Shown here: positions 54,321-63,595 of the stretch, in pieces
Position numbering within the stretch: position 1 is the first letter of the stretch
Layout of the letters: every line of letters begins with the position of its first letter
Origin: Burkholderia diffusa
GTDB lineage: Bacteria; Pseudomonadota; Gammaproteobacteria; Burkholderiales; Burkholderiaceae
Direction: 5' to 3'
NCBI RefSeq assembly: GCF_902499115.1
Contig: NZ_CABVPN010000016.1
Coordinates: forward strand, 1-64,000
DNA: 64,000 bases
Notes under the pieces: generated by a model
The model's input: the letters and a program-made list of their open reading frames with translations, nothing else
Databases searched by the model: none
What the model was told of the DNA's origin: nothing
Translations under genes and position numbers: made by a program

Positions 54321-54641
54321 TCAGGCAGCCGACGACAGCTTCAGGCCGACCAGCCCGAGCACGATCAGCGACGCGCTCGCGACGCGGGCGGCGGTGAGCG
54401 CCTCGCCCATCATCACGATCCCGAACACGAACGCGCCAACCGCGCCGATGCCCGTCCACACCGCATACGCGGTGCCGAGCGGCAACTGGCGCATCGCGAC
54501 CGCGAGCAGCCCGAAGCTGGCGAGCGCCGTCACGATCGTAAACACCGACGGTCCGAGCTTCGTGAAACCCTCGGACGATTTCATGCCGGCCGCCCAGGCC
54601 ACTTCCAGCAAACCGGCAATCAACAACAATACCCACGCCAT
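54321..54641 (-). CDS. sugE: SMR-family guanidinium exporter, SugE/Gdx type
   Basis: A 106-residue four-helix small multidrug resistance protein. The coupling glutamate is E13, and LLEVAWAAGMKSSEGFT (residues 11-27) is the SugE/Gdx signature rather than that of EmrE. The Gdx subgroup exports guanidinium ion in exchange for protons. A guanidine-II riboswitch lies immediately upstream (54664-54707), independently supporting guanidinium as the substrate. SD CGGAG is about 11 nt before the ATG. Confidence 0.93.
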   Translation of the reverse strand: MAWVLLLIAGLLEVAWAAGMKSSEGFTKLGPSVFTIVTALASFGLLAVAMRQLPLGTAYAVWTGIGAVGAFVFGIVMMGEALTAARVASASLIVLGLVGLKLSSAA

Positions 54642-54663
54642 CTCGACGTACTCCGGATCGGAT

Positions 54664-54707
54664 GGGGCCGTCCCCGTTGAAGCGAATGACCCGGGGTCGT
54701 CCCCGGG
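54664..54707 (-). promoter_or_regulatory. Guanidine-II (mini-ykkC) riboswitch
   Basis: Two adjacent GC hairpins in the leader each carry the diagnostic ACGR loop. The distal one is CCCGGGG-ACGA-CCCCGGG (54707-54690) and the proximal one GGGG-ACGG-CCCC (54675-54664), separated by about 14 nt. This is the guanidine-II architecture. Guanidine binding joins the two loops and is thought to free the Shine-Dalgarno; the proximal hairpin ends about 10 nt before the GGAG. It lies directly upstream of a guanidinium exporter. Confidence 0.88.
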
Positions 54708-54715
54708 CGGCGCCG

Positions 54716-54724
54716 AGTATAACA
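54716..54724 (-). promoter_or_regulatory. Extended -10 promoter of the riboswitch-sugE unit
   Basis: On the minus strand TGT-TATACT gives an extended -10 (5/6). Transcription would begin about 7 nt downstream, right at the first riboswitch hairpin. No convincing -35 is present. Confidence 0.55.
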
Positions 54725-54829
54725 AGACGCTTACAGGCATGCCGGATGCACCGGCCGCGGGGGTGAACGGGGATGAACGGGGGCAGGCCGGCGCATGGCG
54801 CGGCCACGCCCGCCCTGCCGCGCCCGGTC

Positions 54830-55114
54830 TCAGTTCGACACGCGCTTGGCGCCGCCACCGCCGATGCAGCGGTCGTCGCGGTACAACGCCCATTCGTCGC
54901 ACACGCGGCCGTCCTTGAACACGCACATGCCGACCTGCCCGCTCGGCAGGTTGCGGATCACGTGGCGGCCGCCGAGCTTTTCGCAATTGACTGACGCGGG
55001 ATTGGCCAGCGCCTGCTGCGGGGCCGAAGGCTGCTGCCCGGGCGGCAGCGGCTGCGCGAACGCGCCGGGCGCGGCAAGCGCCAGCGCACTGATGACGACG
55101 AGACGGACGGACAT
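54830..55114 (-). CDS. DUF333 domain secreted protein
   Basis: A 94-residue exported protein. The signal peptide (residues 1-20) ends ALAAPGAFAQ. A Pro/Gln/Ala linker precedes the DUF333 domain, with the pattern NPASVNCEKLGG, CVFKDGRVCDEWALY and a final Cys, so four cysteines could form two disulfides. DUF333 is found in small secreted proteins of unknown function (YoaF-like). SD GAGGAG is clear. It lies in the gap between sugE and kdpE on the same strand. Confidence 0.85.
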   Translation of the reverse strand: MSVRLVVISALALAAPGAFAQPLPPGQQPSAPQQALANPASVNCEKLGGRHVIRNLPSGQVGMCVFKDGRVCDEWALYRDDRCIGGGGAKRVSN

Positions 55115-55271
55115 GGCACGCTCCTCGGTTTCGTTCGCGGAACGATCAGCATAGCGGGGAATCCGTGGCCGGTGTGCGCGGCCGGCGCATGCGGCCGCAA
55201 TGTCGCGCCGATGCAACTTCACCGGCGTGCGGCCTTGCATTCGGGCCGTATCACGCGGCATGCCGCGGACG

Positions 55272-55970
55272 TCACGCAGCGCCGACGAGCCGGTAGCCGA
55301 CGCCCGTTTCGGTAATGATGTGCTCGGGCTGCGCGGGATCGCGCTCGAGCTTCTGGCGCAGATGCGCCATGTAGATCCGCAGATAGTGATGGCTCTCGAC
55401 GTGCGACGGCCCCCATACGTCGCGCAACAGTTGACGGTGCGTGAGCACGCGCCCCGCATGCCGCACGAGCGTCGCGAGCAGCCGGTATTCGAGCGGCGTC
55501 AGGTGCACGATCTCGCCGTCGCGCCACACCTGGCGCAGCGCGAGATCGACGGTCACGCCGCCGAAGCCCACCTTCGGCGATTCGTTCGCACCGCCCTGGT
55601 TGCGCCGGCGCAGTTGCGCACGGATCCGCGCGCGCAGCTCGGACACGCCGAACGGCTTGGTCAGGTAGTCGTCTGCGCCCGCGTCGAGCGCGGCGACCTT
55701 CTCCTCCTCCTGCGTGCGCGCGGACAGCACGATCACCGGCACCTCGGACCAGCCGCGCAGCTCGCGGATCACGTCGAGGCCGTCGGTGTCGGGCAGGCCG
55801 AGATCGACGATCACGAGATCGGGCTTGCGGGTCGCCGCGTCGATCAGCCCCTGCTTGCCCGTCTCCGCCTCGAACACGGCGATGTCCTCCTCTTCGAGCG
55901 CGGCGCGCACGAAGCGGCGGATCTGTTTCTCGTCCTCGATCAGGACGACGGTCAGGCTCGGTTCACTCAT
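55272..55970 (-). CDS. kdpE: Response regulator KdpE
   Basis: A 232-residue OmpR-family regulator. The receiver domain has acidic E12-D13 and the phospho-acceptor D56 (LVIVDLGLP). The conserved T/S and K follow (VLSARTQ, LTKPFG). The C-terminal winged helix has HLTPLEYRLLATL and VWGPSHVESHHYLRIYM. It activates the kdp operon under K+ limitation. It overlaps kdpD by 8 nt. Confidence 0.95.
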   Translation of the reverse strand: MSEPSLTVVLIEDEKQIRRFVRAALEEEDIAVFEAETGKQGLIDAATRKPDLVIVDLGLPDTDGLDVIRELRGWSEVPVIVLSARTQEEEKVAALDAGADDYLTKPFGVSELRARIRAQLRRRNQGGANESPKVGFGGVTVDLALRQVWRDGEIVHLTPLEYRLLATLVRHAGRVLTHRQLLRDVWGPSHVESHHYLRIYMAHLRQKLERDPAQPEHIITETGVGYRLVGAA

Positions 55971-58806
55971 GGTCTGGCAATGGCTCGGAGGGGGACGATG
56001 CGCCGGGCACGTCGATTTCGTCGTCGGGTACGGCAGGCACGGCCGGCGGCGTGTCGACCGGCAGCGTGAACCAGAAGCGCGCGCCCGTCACGCGGCCGTC
56101 GGGCGCGGTACGGTTGAGCGCGCCGATTTTACCGCCATGCGCCTCGACGATCGCGCGGCAGATCGCGAGGCCGAGCCCGATGCCTGGCGTCGCCGATTCC
56201 TTCTCGCCGCGCGTGAACTTGTCGAAGATCCGCGTTTCCATGCCGGCCGGCAGGCCCGGGCCGTGATCGTCGACGTGCACGCGCACGAACGGCTGGCCGT
56301 CGTCGGTCACGCGCTCGGCGCCGATGTCGATCGACGTATCGGGCGGCGTGTACTTCGCCGCGTTCTCGAACAGGTTGGTGAACAGCCGCTCCATCAGCAC
56401 CGCGTCCATCTGCAGGAGCGGCAGGTCGGCCGGCAGCGACACGCGCGCGGGATGCCGCGCGAGCACGCGCTTGCACGCGGCGAGCGCGGCGCCGACGGTT
56501 TCCTCGAGCAGCGACCACTGGCGCTTGAGCTGCAGGCTGCCGGCCTGCAGCCGCGCCATGTCGAGCAGGTTCGTGACGATGCCCGTCATCCGCAGCGCCT
56601 CGTCGTGGATCGCGTCGACGAGTTCGCCCTCGCGCTGCGCGAAACGTTCGGCTGCCGCCGCGTCGCCGCCCTGGGCGGCCGCGCGCCCGTTCGCGAGCAT
56701 CGACGAGAAGCCGACGATCGTCGTGAGCGGCGTGCGCAGATCGTGCGAGATCGCCGACAGCAGCGAGTTGCGCAACCGCTCGGATTCCATGTTGACGAGC
56801 GCGTCGCGCGCGATCTCGACGTAATGCACGCGCTCGAGCGCGAGCGCGATCTGCGCGGCGAACGCATCGAGCATCCGCAGCTGCTCGGGCACCTCGAGCT
56901 CCCCCGGGTCACGCGACGCGACCGCGAGCACGCCACGCGTGCGCATCGGCGCCTTCAGCGGCAGGTACAGCGCGGCGGTCGCGGGCAGCGTGTCGGTGCC
57001 GCGGCCGGCCGGCTTCTGCTGGTCGTACACCCACTGGCCGACGTCGCTGTCGAGATCGGCGCCCGTCAGCGTGACGGCCGCATCGGGCTCCTCGATCTTC
57101 TGCCGCACCTTGTCCGCGCTGTCGGGGAGCAGGAACGCCACGCGCGCGCGGAACACCTCGCCCACGTGGCGGCTGCCGATCTCGACGATCTGCTCGGTCG
57201 TCAACGCCGCGCCGAGCTCGCGCGCCATCGCGTAGATCGCGCCGGTGCGGCGCTCGCGGCGCTGCGCGATGCTCGCCTGGCGCGTCAGCGTCGACGTCAG
57301 GTGGCTGATCACGAGCGACGTCAGCAGCATCCCGAAGAAGGTCAGCAAGTACTGCGTGTCGCTGACCGAGAACGACATGCGCGGCGGCACGAAGAAGAAA
57401 TCGAACGCGGCGACCGACAGGAACGACTGCAGCACGCCCGGGCCACGCCCGAGCCGCACGGCCGAGAACACGACGCCGAGCAGATACAGCATCACGAGGT
57501 TCGTCAGGTCGAGCCGCTCGGACACGATGCTCGCGACGCCGGTGATCACCGCGCAGATTGCGGCCGCGTACAGGTAGTGACGCGGCGGCGAACGCCGCAT
57601 GCCGAATTGCGCGAACGCGTCGCGCCAGTCGCGTGCACGCGCGTCGAGCGGCGCGGCGCGCACTTCGTCGCTCGCCGACGCGCGGATCAGCATCAGGTCG
57701 ACGTCGCCTGCGCGCTCGGCGAGCTTTTCGCCGAATGGCCGCGCGAAGCGGCGCGCGAGCCCGACCTTCGGCGAGCCGCCCGCGACGAGCTTCGACACGT
57801 TGCGCACCTTCGCATAGCCGATCAGCGCGGCGACCGCGTCGTCGCCGGCGAGCGTGGCCGTCTCCGCGCCGAGCTCGACCGCGAGCTTCAGCGCGTCGAG
57901 CGTGCGCTGCCGCCGCGCGTCGGGCAGCCGCTGCAGGCGCGGCGTCTCCACGTAGACGGCGATCCAGTCGGCCTTCAGGCTCGCGGCGAGCCGCGCGGCC
58001 GCGCGCACGAGCGTCGGCGCCTCGGGGCCGGGCCCGACGCACACGAGCAGCCGCTCGCGCGCCTGCCAGATGCGCTGAATCGAACGGTCGGCGCGGTATT
58101 CGCGCATCTGCGCGTCGACGCGGTCTGCCGTGCGCCGCAGCGCCAGTTCGCGCAGCGCGATCAGGTTGCCCTTGCGGAAGAAATTGCGCACCGCGCGCTC
58201 GGCCTGCTGCGCGAGATACACCTTGCCGTCGCGCATCCGCGCGAGCAGTTCCTCGGCCGGCAGGTCGACCAGCGTGACCTCGTCGGCCGCGTCGAACACG
58301 CGGTCGGGCACGGTCTCCCACACGCGGATGCCGGTGATCGCGCCGACCACGTCGTTCAGGCTTTCGAGATGCTGGACGTTGACGGTGGTGTACACGTCGA
58401 TGCCCGCGTCGAGCAGTTCGTAGACGTCCTGCCAGCGCTTCAGGTGACGCGCGCCCTGCACATTCGAATGCGCGAGTTCGTCGACGAGGATCAGTTGCGG
58501 CGCACGCGCGAGCGCGCCGTCGAGATCGAATTCGGCGAGCGTGCGGCCGCGATAGTCGATGCGCGCGAGCGGCAGCACGTCGAGGCCGTCGAGCAGCGCG
58601 GCGGTTTCGCCGCGGCCGTGGGTCTCGACGATGCCGACGACGACGTCGACACCATCCTGCAGCCGCTGGCGCGCGGCCTGCAGCATCGCGTAGGTCTTGC
58701 CGACGCCGGCGGACGCACCGAAGAAGATCTTGAGCTGGCCGCGCCGCTGCTTTTCTTCGTCTCGCTGCAGCTTGTCGAGGAGTTGGTCGGGATCGGGGCG
58801 GTTCAT
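55963..58806 (-). CDS. kdpD: Sensor histidine kinase KdpD
   Basis: A 947-residue K+-sensing kinase. The N-terminal KdpD domain has Walker A GASAGVGKT (30-38). A universal stress protein domain follows, then four transmembrane helices (about 405-500), a GAF domain, the HisKA domain with H688 (SHDLRTPL), and HATPase with N, G1 and G2 boxes (NLFENAAKY, DDHGPGLP, GIGLGLAI). It senses low K+ or osmotic stress and phosphorylates KdpE. A palindromic terminator-like hairpin separates it from kdpC. Confidence 0.96.
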   Translation of the reverse strand: MNRPDPDQLLDKLQRDEEKQRRGQLKIFFGASAGVGKTYAMLQAARQRLQDGVDVVVGIVETHGRGETAALLDGLDVLPLARIDYRGRTLAEFDLDGALARAPQLILVDELAHSNVQGARHLKRWQDVYELLDAGIDVYTTVNVQHLESLNDVVGAITGIRVWETVPDRVFDAADEVTLVDLPAEELLARMRDGKVYLAQQAERAVRNFFRKGNLIALRELALRRTADRVDAQMREYRADRSIQRIWQARERLLVCVGPGPEAPTLVRAAARLAASLKADWIAVYVETPRLQRLPDARRQRTLDALKLAVELGAETATLAGDDAVAALIGYAKVRNVSKLVAGGSPKVGLARRFARPFGEKLAERAGDVDLMLIRASASDEVRAAPLDARARDWRDAFAQFGMRRSPPRHYLYAAAICAVITGVASIVSERLDLTNLVMLYLLGVVFSAVRLGRGPGVLQSFLSVAAFDFFFVPPRMSFSVSDTQYLLTFFGMLLTSLVISHLTSTLTRQASIAQRRERRTGAIYAMARELGAALTTEQIVEIGSRHVGEVFRARVAFLLPDSADKVRQKIEEPDAAVTLTGADLDSDVGQWVYDQQKPAGRGTDTLPATAALYLPLKAPMRTRGVLAVASRDPGELEVPEQLRMLDAFAAQIALALERVHYVEIARDALVNMESERLRNSLLSAISHDLRTPLTTIVGFSSMLANGRAAAQGGDAAAAERFAQREGELVDAIHDEALRMTGIVTNLLDMARLQAGSLQLKRQWSLLEETVGAALAACKRVLARHPARVSLPADLPLLQMDAVLMERLFTNLFENAAKYTPPDTSIDIGAERVTDDGQPFVRVHVDDHGPGLPAGMETRIFDKFTRGEKESATPGIGLGLAICRAIVEAHGGKIGALNRTAPDGRVTGARFWFTLPVDTPPAVPAVPDDEIDVPGASSPSEPLPDHE

Positions 58807-58869
58807 GCGTCAGGAAGGCGAAGCGCGGGATGGCGAACGAGTACCGTCATTGTTGTTCCAAATCGCCGC

Positions 58870-58897
58870 AAAAGGCAAAGACGGCGCATGCGCCGTC
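58870..58897 (-). terminator. Partial terminator or attenuator between kdpC and kdpD
   Basis: GACGGCG-CATG-CGCCGTC is a perfect 7-bp stem (palindrome of 18 bp) followed on the minus strand by TTTGCCTTTT. It lies about 55 nt after the kdpC stop. It could lower read-through from kdpFABC into kdpDE. Confidence 0.5.
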
Positions 58898-58952
58898 GGA
58901 AAAGTCGTCCGACGCGGATCGGGCCGCGCCGGACGCAGGTTGTCGCATACGC

Positions 58953-59534
58953 TCAGTGCGCGGCCTGGGTCGCGTCGAGCGCGAGATTCAGCTTCAGCAC
59001 GTTCACGCGCGGCTCGCCGAGCACGCCGAACTGGCGGCCCGTCGTGTTCGCGTCGACAAGTTGCGCAACCGCATCGGCCGTCAGGTTGCGCGCATTCGCG
59101 ACGCGCTCGACCTGGTACGCGGCGGCGGCCGGCGTGATCTCCGGATCGAGGCCGCTCGCCGACGCCGTCACGAGGTCGACGGGCACGGGCTTCGACATGT
59201 CGGTGCCCGCGTCGCGCAACGCGGCGATGCGCGCCTTCACCTGGTCGGCCAGCGACGGGTTCAGCGGGCCGAGGTTCGAGCCGCCGGAGCCGGTCGCGTT
59301 GTACGGCATCGGCGACGTGGCCGACAGCCGGCCCCAGAAGTACTTCGGCGCATCGAACGGCTGGCCGATCAGCGCGGAGCCGACCGCCTTGCCGTCCTTC
59401 TCGATCAGGCTGCCGTTCGCCTGCGACGGGAACACGGCCTGGCCGAACACGGTCATCACGGCCGGGTAGGCGAGACCCGTCACGACGGTCAGTACGACGA
59501 AGATCACGACGAGCGGGCGAATCAACGATTTCAT
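58953..59534 (-). CDS. kdpC: Potassium-transporting ATPase subunit C
   Basis: A 193-residue single-helix subunit that stabilises KdpB and raises its ATP affinity. The N-terminal helix (LVVIFVVLTVVTGLAYPAVM) and the conserved periplasmic-like domain (GSALIGQPF, YFWGRLSATSP, NATGSGGSNLGP) are complete. It is 27 nt after kdpB. Length agrees with the family. Confidence 0.96.
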   Translation of the reverse strand: MKSLIRPLVVIFVVLTVVTGLAYPAVMTVFGQAVFPSQANGSLIEKDGKAVGSALIGQPFDAPKYFWGRLSATSPMPYNATGSGGSNLGPLNPSLADQVKARIAALRDAGTDMSKPVPVDLVTASASGLDPEITPAAAAYQVERVANARNLTADAVAQLVDANTTGRQFGVLGEPRVNVLKLNLALDATQAAH

Positions 59535-59561
59535 GATGGTTCTTCCTTCAGGTACGGCGCA

Positions 59562-61646
59562 TCAGGCCCAGCCGAGCGCGGCGAGCGTCATGTCGATCAG
59601 CTTGATGAACGGGAACGGCAGCAGCACGCCGCCGAGGCCGTACACCAGCAGGTTGCGGCGCAGCAGCGACGCGGCGCCGAGCGGCCGGTAGGTGACGCCC
59701 TTCAGCGCGAGCGGGATCAGCGCAACGATGATCAGCGCGTTGAAGATCACCGCCGACAGGATCGCCGACGCCGGGGACGTCAGATGCATGATGTCGAGCA
59801 CGCGCAGTTGCGGGTACGTCGTCACGAACGCGGCCGGGATGATCGCGAAGTACTTCGCGATGTCGTTCGCGATCGAGAACGTGGTCAGCGAGCCGCGCGT
59901 CATCAGCATCTGCTTGCCGATCTCGACGATCTCGATCAGCTTCGTCGGGTTCGAGTCGAGGTCGACCATGTTGCCGGCTTCCTTCGCCGCCTGCGTGCCG
60001 GTGTTCATCGCGACCGCCACGTCGGCCTGCGCGAGCGCCGGTGCGTCGTTGGTGCCGTCGCCCGTCATCGCGACGAGGCGCCCCGCCGCCTGATGCTCGC
60101 GGATCGTCGCGAGCTTGGTTTCCGGCGTCGCTTCCGCGAGGAAGTCGTCGACGCCCGCTTCCGCCGCGATCGCCGCGGCGGTGAGCCGGTTGTCGCCCGT
60201 CACCATCACGGTCTTGATGCCCATCTTGCGCAGTTCCGCGAAGCGCTCCTTGATGCCGCCCTTCACGATGTCCTTCAGCTCGATCACGCCGAGCACACGC
60301 GCCACGCCGTCATGCAGGTCGGCCACGACGAGCGGCGTGCTGCCGCGGCGCGCGACGTCGTCGACCGCGCGGCGCACCTCTTCCGGGAAGCGGCTGCCGT
60401 GCGTCTCGACGTAGCGGCGGATCGCATCGGCCGCGCCCTTGCGGATTTCACGACCGGGCAGATCGACGCCGCTCATCCGCGTCTGCGCGGAGAAGCCGAT
60501 GAACGTCGCATGCAGTTGCGCCATGTCGCGCTGGCGGATGTTGAAGCGTTCCTTCGCGAGCACGACGATGCTGCGGCCCTCCGGCGTTTCGTCGGCGAGC
60601 GACGACAGCTGCGCGGCGTCGGCCAGCGCTTCCTCGGTCACGCCCGGCGCGGGCACGAACATCGACGCCTGGCGGTTGCCGAGCGTGATCGTGCCGGTCT
60701 TGTCGAGCAGCAGCACGTCGACGTCGCCGGCCGCTTCGACCGCGCGGCCCGACGTCGCGATCACGTTCGCCTGCATCATCCGGCTCATCCCGGCCACGCC
60801 GATCGCCGACAGCAGCCCTCCGATCGTCGTCGGGATCAGACACACGAGCAGCGCAACGAGCACGGTGATCGTCACCACGTGGCCGGCCTTCATCGCCTCG
60901 ACCGAGAACATCGAGAACGGCAGCAGCGTCGCGGTCGCGAGCAGCATCACGATCGTCAGCGCGACGAGCAGGATCGTCAGCGCGACCTCGTTCGGCGTCT
61001 TCTTGCGCTTCGCGCCTTCGACCATCGCGATCATCCGGTCGAGGAACGCCTCGCCGGGGTTCGCGGTGACCTTCACGACGATCCAGTCGGACAGCACGCG
61101 CGTGCCGCCCGTCACCGACGAGAAGTCGCCGCCCGATTCGCGGATCACCGGCGCGGATTCGCCGGTGATCGCCGATTCGTCGACCGATGCGACGCCCTCG
61201 ACGACTTCGCCGTCGGCCGGGATCACGTCGCCGGCCTCGACCAGCACGACGTCGCCGCGACGCAGGTCGGACGCGGTCGTGATGCGGATCGGCGACTTCG
61301 GATGCGGCTCGTTGAGCTTCTTCGCCATCACGTCCTTCTTCGCGCTGCGCAGCGACGCGGCCTGCGCCTTCGAGCGCCCTTCGGCGAGCGCTTCGGCGAA
61401 GTTTGCGAACAGCACCGTGAACCACAGCCACAGCGCGATCGCGAGGATGAAGCCCGCCGGCGCCTCGGCCTGGCCGGCGAGCGCCGCGATCCACAGGATC
61501 GTGGTCAGGATGCTGCCGACGTACACGCAGAACATCACCGGGTTGCGGAACTGCGTGCGCGGCGTGAGTTTCTTGAACGAATCCACGATCGCCGGGCGCA
61601 GCAGCGCCGGATCGAACATGGACCGTGTTGCGGAATGTTGAGTCAT
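59562..61646 (-). CDS. kdpB: Potassium-transporting ATPase subunit B (P-type ATPase)
   Basis: A 694-residue catalytic subunit. The phosphorylated aspartate is D315 in DKTGT, the dephosphorylation loop is TGES (161-164), and GDGTNDAPAL follows in the P-domain. It hydrolyses ATP to drive K+ uptake through KdpA. The N-terminus starts MTQHSATRSMFDP. It is 54 nt after kdpA. Confidence 0.97.
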   Translation of the reverse strand: MTQHSATRSMFDPALLRPAIVDSFKKLTPRTQFRNPVMFCVYVGSILTTILWIAALAGQAEAPAGFILAIALWLWFTVLFANFAEALAEGRSKAQAASLRSAKKDVMAKKLNEPHPKSPIRITTASDLRRGDVVLVEAGDVIPADGEVVEGVASVDESAITGESAPVIRESGGDFSSVTGGTRVLSDWIVVKVTANPGEAFLDRMIAMVEGAKRKKTPNEVALTILLVALTIVMLLATATLLPFSMFSVEAMKAGHVVTITVLVALLVCLIPTTIGGLLSAIGVAGMSRMMQANVIATSGRAVEAAGDVDVLLLDKTGTITLGNRQASMFVPAPGVTEEALADAAQLSSLADETPEGRSIVVLAKERFNIRQRDMAQLHATFIGFSAQTRMSGVDLPGREIRKGAADAIRRYVETHGSRFPEEVRRAVDDVARRGSTPLVVADLHDGVARVLGVIELKDIVKGGIKERFAELRKMGIKTVMVTGDNRLTAAAIAAEAGVDDFLAEATPETKLATIREHQAAGRLVAMTGDGTNDAPALAQADVAVAMNTGTQAAKEAGNMVDLDSNPTKLIEIVEIGKQMLMTRGSLTTFSIANDIAKYFAIIPAAFVTTYPQLRVLDIMHLTSPASAILSAVIFNALIIVALIPLALKGVTYRPLGAASLLRRNLLVYGLGGVLLPFPFIKLIDMTLAALGWA

Positions 61647-61700
61647 TGCGATCTCTTCAATCTCTTCAGTCTTTGCAAGGTGTCGCCATGCGGGCGCGCA

Positions 61701-63506
61701 TCACGCGCCCAGCCACATCATCAGATGCTCGACGCCCGGGCCGAGCGCGAGCGCCGGCACGTAGGTCAGCGCGCCCACCAGCATCACGGTGCCGAGCAGC
61801 AGCACGACGAACAGCGGGCCGTGCGTCGGCAGCGTGCCGCTCGTCACCGCGATGCGCTTCTTCGCGGCGAGCGAGCCGGCGATCGCCAGCACCGGCACGA
61901 TCGTGCCGAAGCGGCCGAACCACATCGCGATCGCGGTCATCCAGTTGTAGAAGGGCGTGCCGACCGTCAGGCCCGCGAACGCGCTGCCGTTGTTGTTCGC
62001 GGCCGAGCTGAACGCGTACAGGATTTCCGAGAAGCCGTGCGGGCCCCGGTTCGCGATGCCGGCACGGCCCGCATCGGCGAGCACGGCGATCGACGTGCCG
62101 ACCAGCACGAGCAGCGGCGTGAGCAGCACGACGATCGACACCATCTTCATCTCGTACGACTCGATCTTCTTGCCGACGTATTCCGGCGTGCGGCCGATCA
62201 TCAGGCCGGCGACGAACACCGCGAGCAGCGCGAACACGAGCATCCCGTAGAGGCCGGAACCGACACCGCCGTAGATCACCTCGCCGAGCTGCATCAGCAG
62301 CATCGGCACGAGACCGCCGAGCGGCGTCAGCGAATCGTGCATCGTATCGACCGCGCCGCACGACGCGGCCGTCGTCGCGACCGTGAAGATGCCGGTCTGC
62401 GCGATGCCGAAGCGCGTTTCCTTGCCTTCCATGTTGCCGCCCGGCTGGAGCGCGCTCGTCGACTGGTCGACGTGCAGCGCGGCGAGCGTCGGGTTGCCGG
62501 CCTGCTCGGCGCTCACCTCGACACCGATCGCGATCGCGAACGCAACCGTCATCGCCGCGAGCACCGCGATGCCCTGCCGGCGGTCGCCGATCATCCGGCC
62601 GAACACCAGGGCCAGCGCGGCCGGGATGATCAGGATCGAGAAGATCTGCAGGAAGTTCGAGAACGGCGTCGGGTTCTCGTACGGGTGCGCCGAGTTCGCG
62701 TTGAAGAAGCCGCCACCGTTGGTGCCGAGCATCTTGATCGCTTCCTGCGACGCGACCGGGCCCATCGCGAGCGTCTGCTTCGTGAGCGGCATGGGCACCG
62801 TCACCGGGTTGCCCTTGTCGTCCTTCACCGGGTTGCCCTGCGCGTCGAGCTTCGGCGCCGCGTAGGTGCTCGCCTGCAGCACCGGTACGTCCTGGTAAGC
62901 CTTCATGTTCTGGATCACGCCCTGGCTCATCAGCAGCGCGGCGATGATCATCGACATCGGCACGAGCACGTACATCGTCACGCGCGTGAGGTCGACCCAG
63001 AAGTTGCCGATCGTCTGCGCGGTATGACGCGCGAAGCCGCGGATCAGTGCGATCACCACGACGATGCCCGTTGCCGCCGACAGGAAGTTCTGCACGGTCA
63101 GGCCGAGCATCTGCGTCAGGTAGCTGACGGTCTGCTCGGGCGTGTAGTCCTGCCAGTTGGTGTTGGTGACGAAGCTGACGGCCGTGTTGAAGGCACCGTC
63201 GGCCGTCATCGCGCCGAATTGCTGCGGATTGCCGGGCAGGAAGCCCTGCAGGCGCAGCAGACCGTACAGGAACAGCGCGCCGAGCGCGTTGAACGCGATC
63301 GTGGCGATCGCATACTGCCTCCAGTTCATTTCGGTGCCGGCGTCGACGCCGGCGATGCGGTACAGCGCGCGCTCGAGTGGCCCGAACACGCGCACGACGC
63401 GCGAACTGCCGTCCATCACGCCCGTCAGGTAGCGCGCGACCGGCACGGCCGCCGCGAGCAGCACGACGATGAACAGCAGTATCTGCAACAGGTTGTTCGC
63501 GTTCAT
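61701..63506 (-). CDS. kdpA: Potassium-transporting ATPase subunit A
   Basis: A 601-residue channel-like subunit. Four pore loops are visible (SFVTNTNWQ; GTNGGGFFN; SCGAVDTMHDSLTPLGG; SAANNNGSAF), forming the K+ selectivity filter. Ten or so helices surround them. ATG 63506 overlaps the kdpF stop (ATGA), with GGAGG about 8 nt upstream. The frame extends further upstream only as kdpF antiphase sequence. Confidence 0.97.
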   Translation of the reverse strand: MNANNLLQILLFIVVLLAAAVPVARYLTGVMDGSSRVVRVFGPLERALYRIAGVDAGTEMNWRQYAIATIAFNALGALFLYGLLRLQGFLPGNPQQFGAMTADGAFNTAVSFVTNTNWQDYTPEQTVSYLTQMLGLTVQNFLSAATGIVVVIALIRGFARHTAQTIGNFWVDLTRVTMYVLVPMSMIIAALLMSQGVIQNMKAYQDVPVLQASTYAAPKLDAQGNPVKDDKGNPVTVPMPLTKQTLAMGPVASQEAIKMLGTNGGGFFNANSAHPYENPTPFSNFLQIFSILIIPAALALVFGRMIGDRRQGIAVLAAMTVAFAIAIGVEVSAEQAGNPTLAALHVDQSTSALQPGGNMEGKETRFGIAQTGIFTVATTAASCGAVDTMHDSLTPLGGLVPMLLMQLGEVIYGGVGSGLYGMLVFALLAVFVAGLMIGRTPEYVGKKIESYEMKMVSIVVLLTPLLVLVGTSIAVLADAGRAGIANRGPHGFSEILYAFSSAANNNGSAFAGLTVGTPFYNWMTAIAMWFGRFGTIVPVLAIAGSLAAKKRIAVTSGTLPTHGPLFVVLLLGTVMLVGALTYVPALALGPGVEHLMMWLGA

Positions 63507-63595
63507 TCGATGTCCTCCGCGCGCAGCAGCGCAAAGACGAGATACGCGAACAGCAGGGCCGTCGAGGCACCCGCGAGCCAAAGCATCCAGGTCAT
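63503..63595 (-). CDS. kdpF: KdpF small membrane subunit
   Basis: A 30-residue one-helix protein beginning MTWMLWLAGAS and ending RAEDIE. It fits the KdpF family that stabilises the KdpABC complex. Both ends overlap neighbours by ATGA: its start with a 35-codon upstream gene and its stop with kdpA. It is too short for most automatic callers. Confidence 0.88.
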   Translation of the reverse strand: MTWMLWLAGASTALLFAYLVFALLRAEDIE

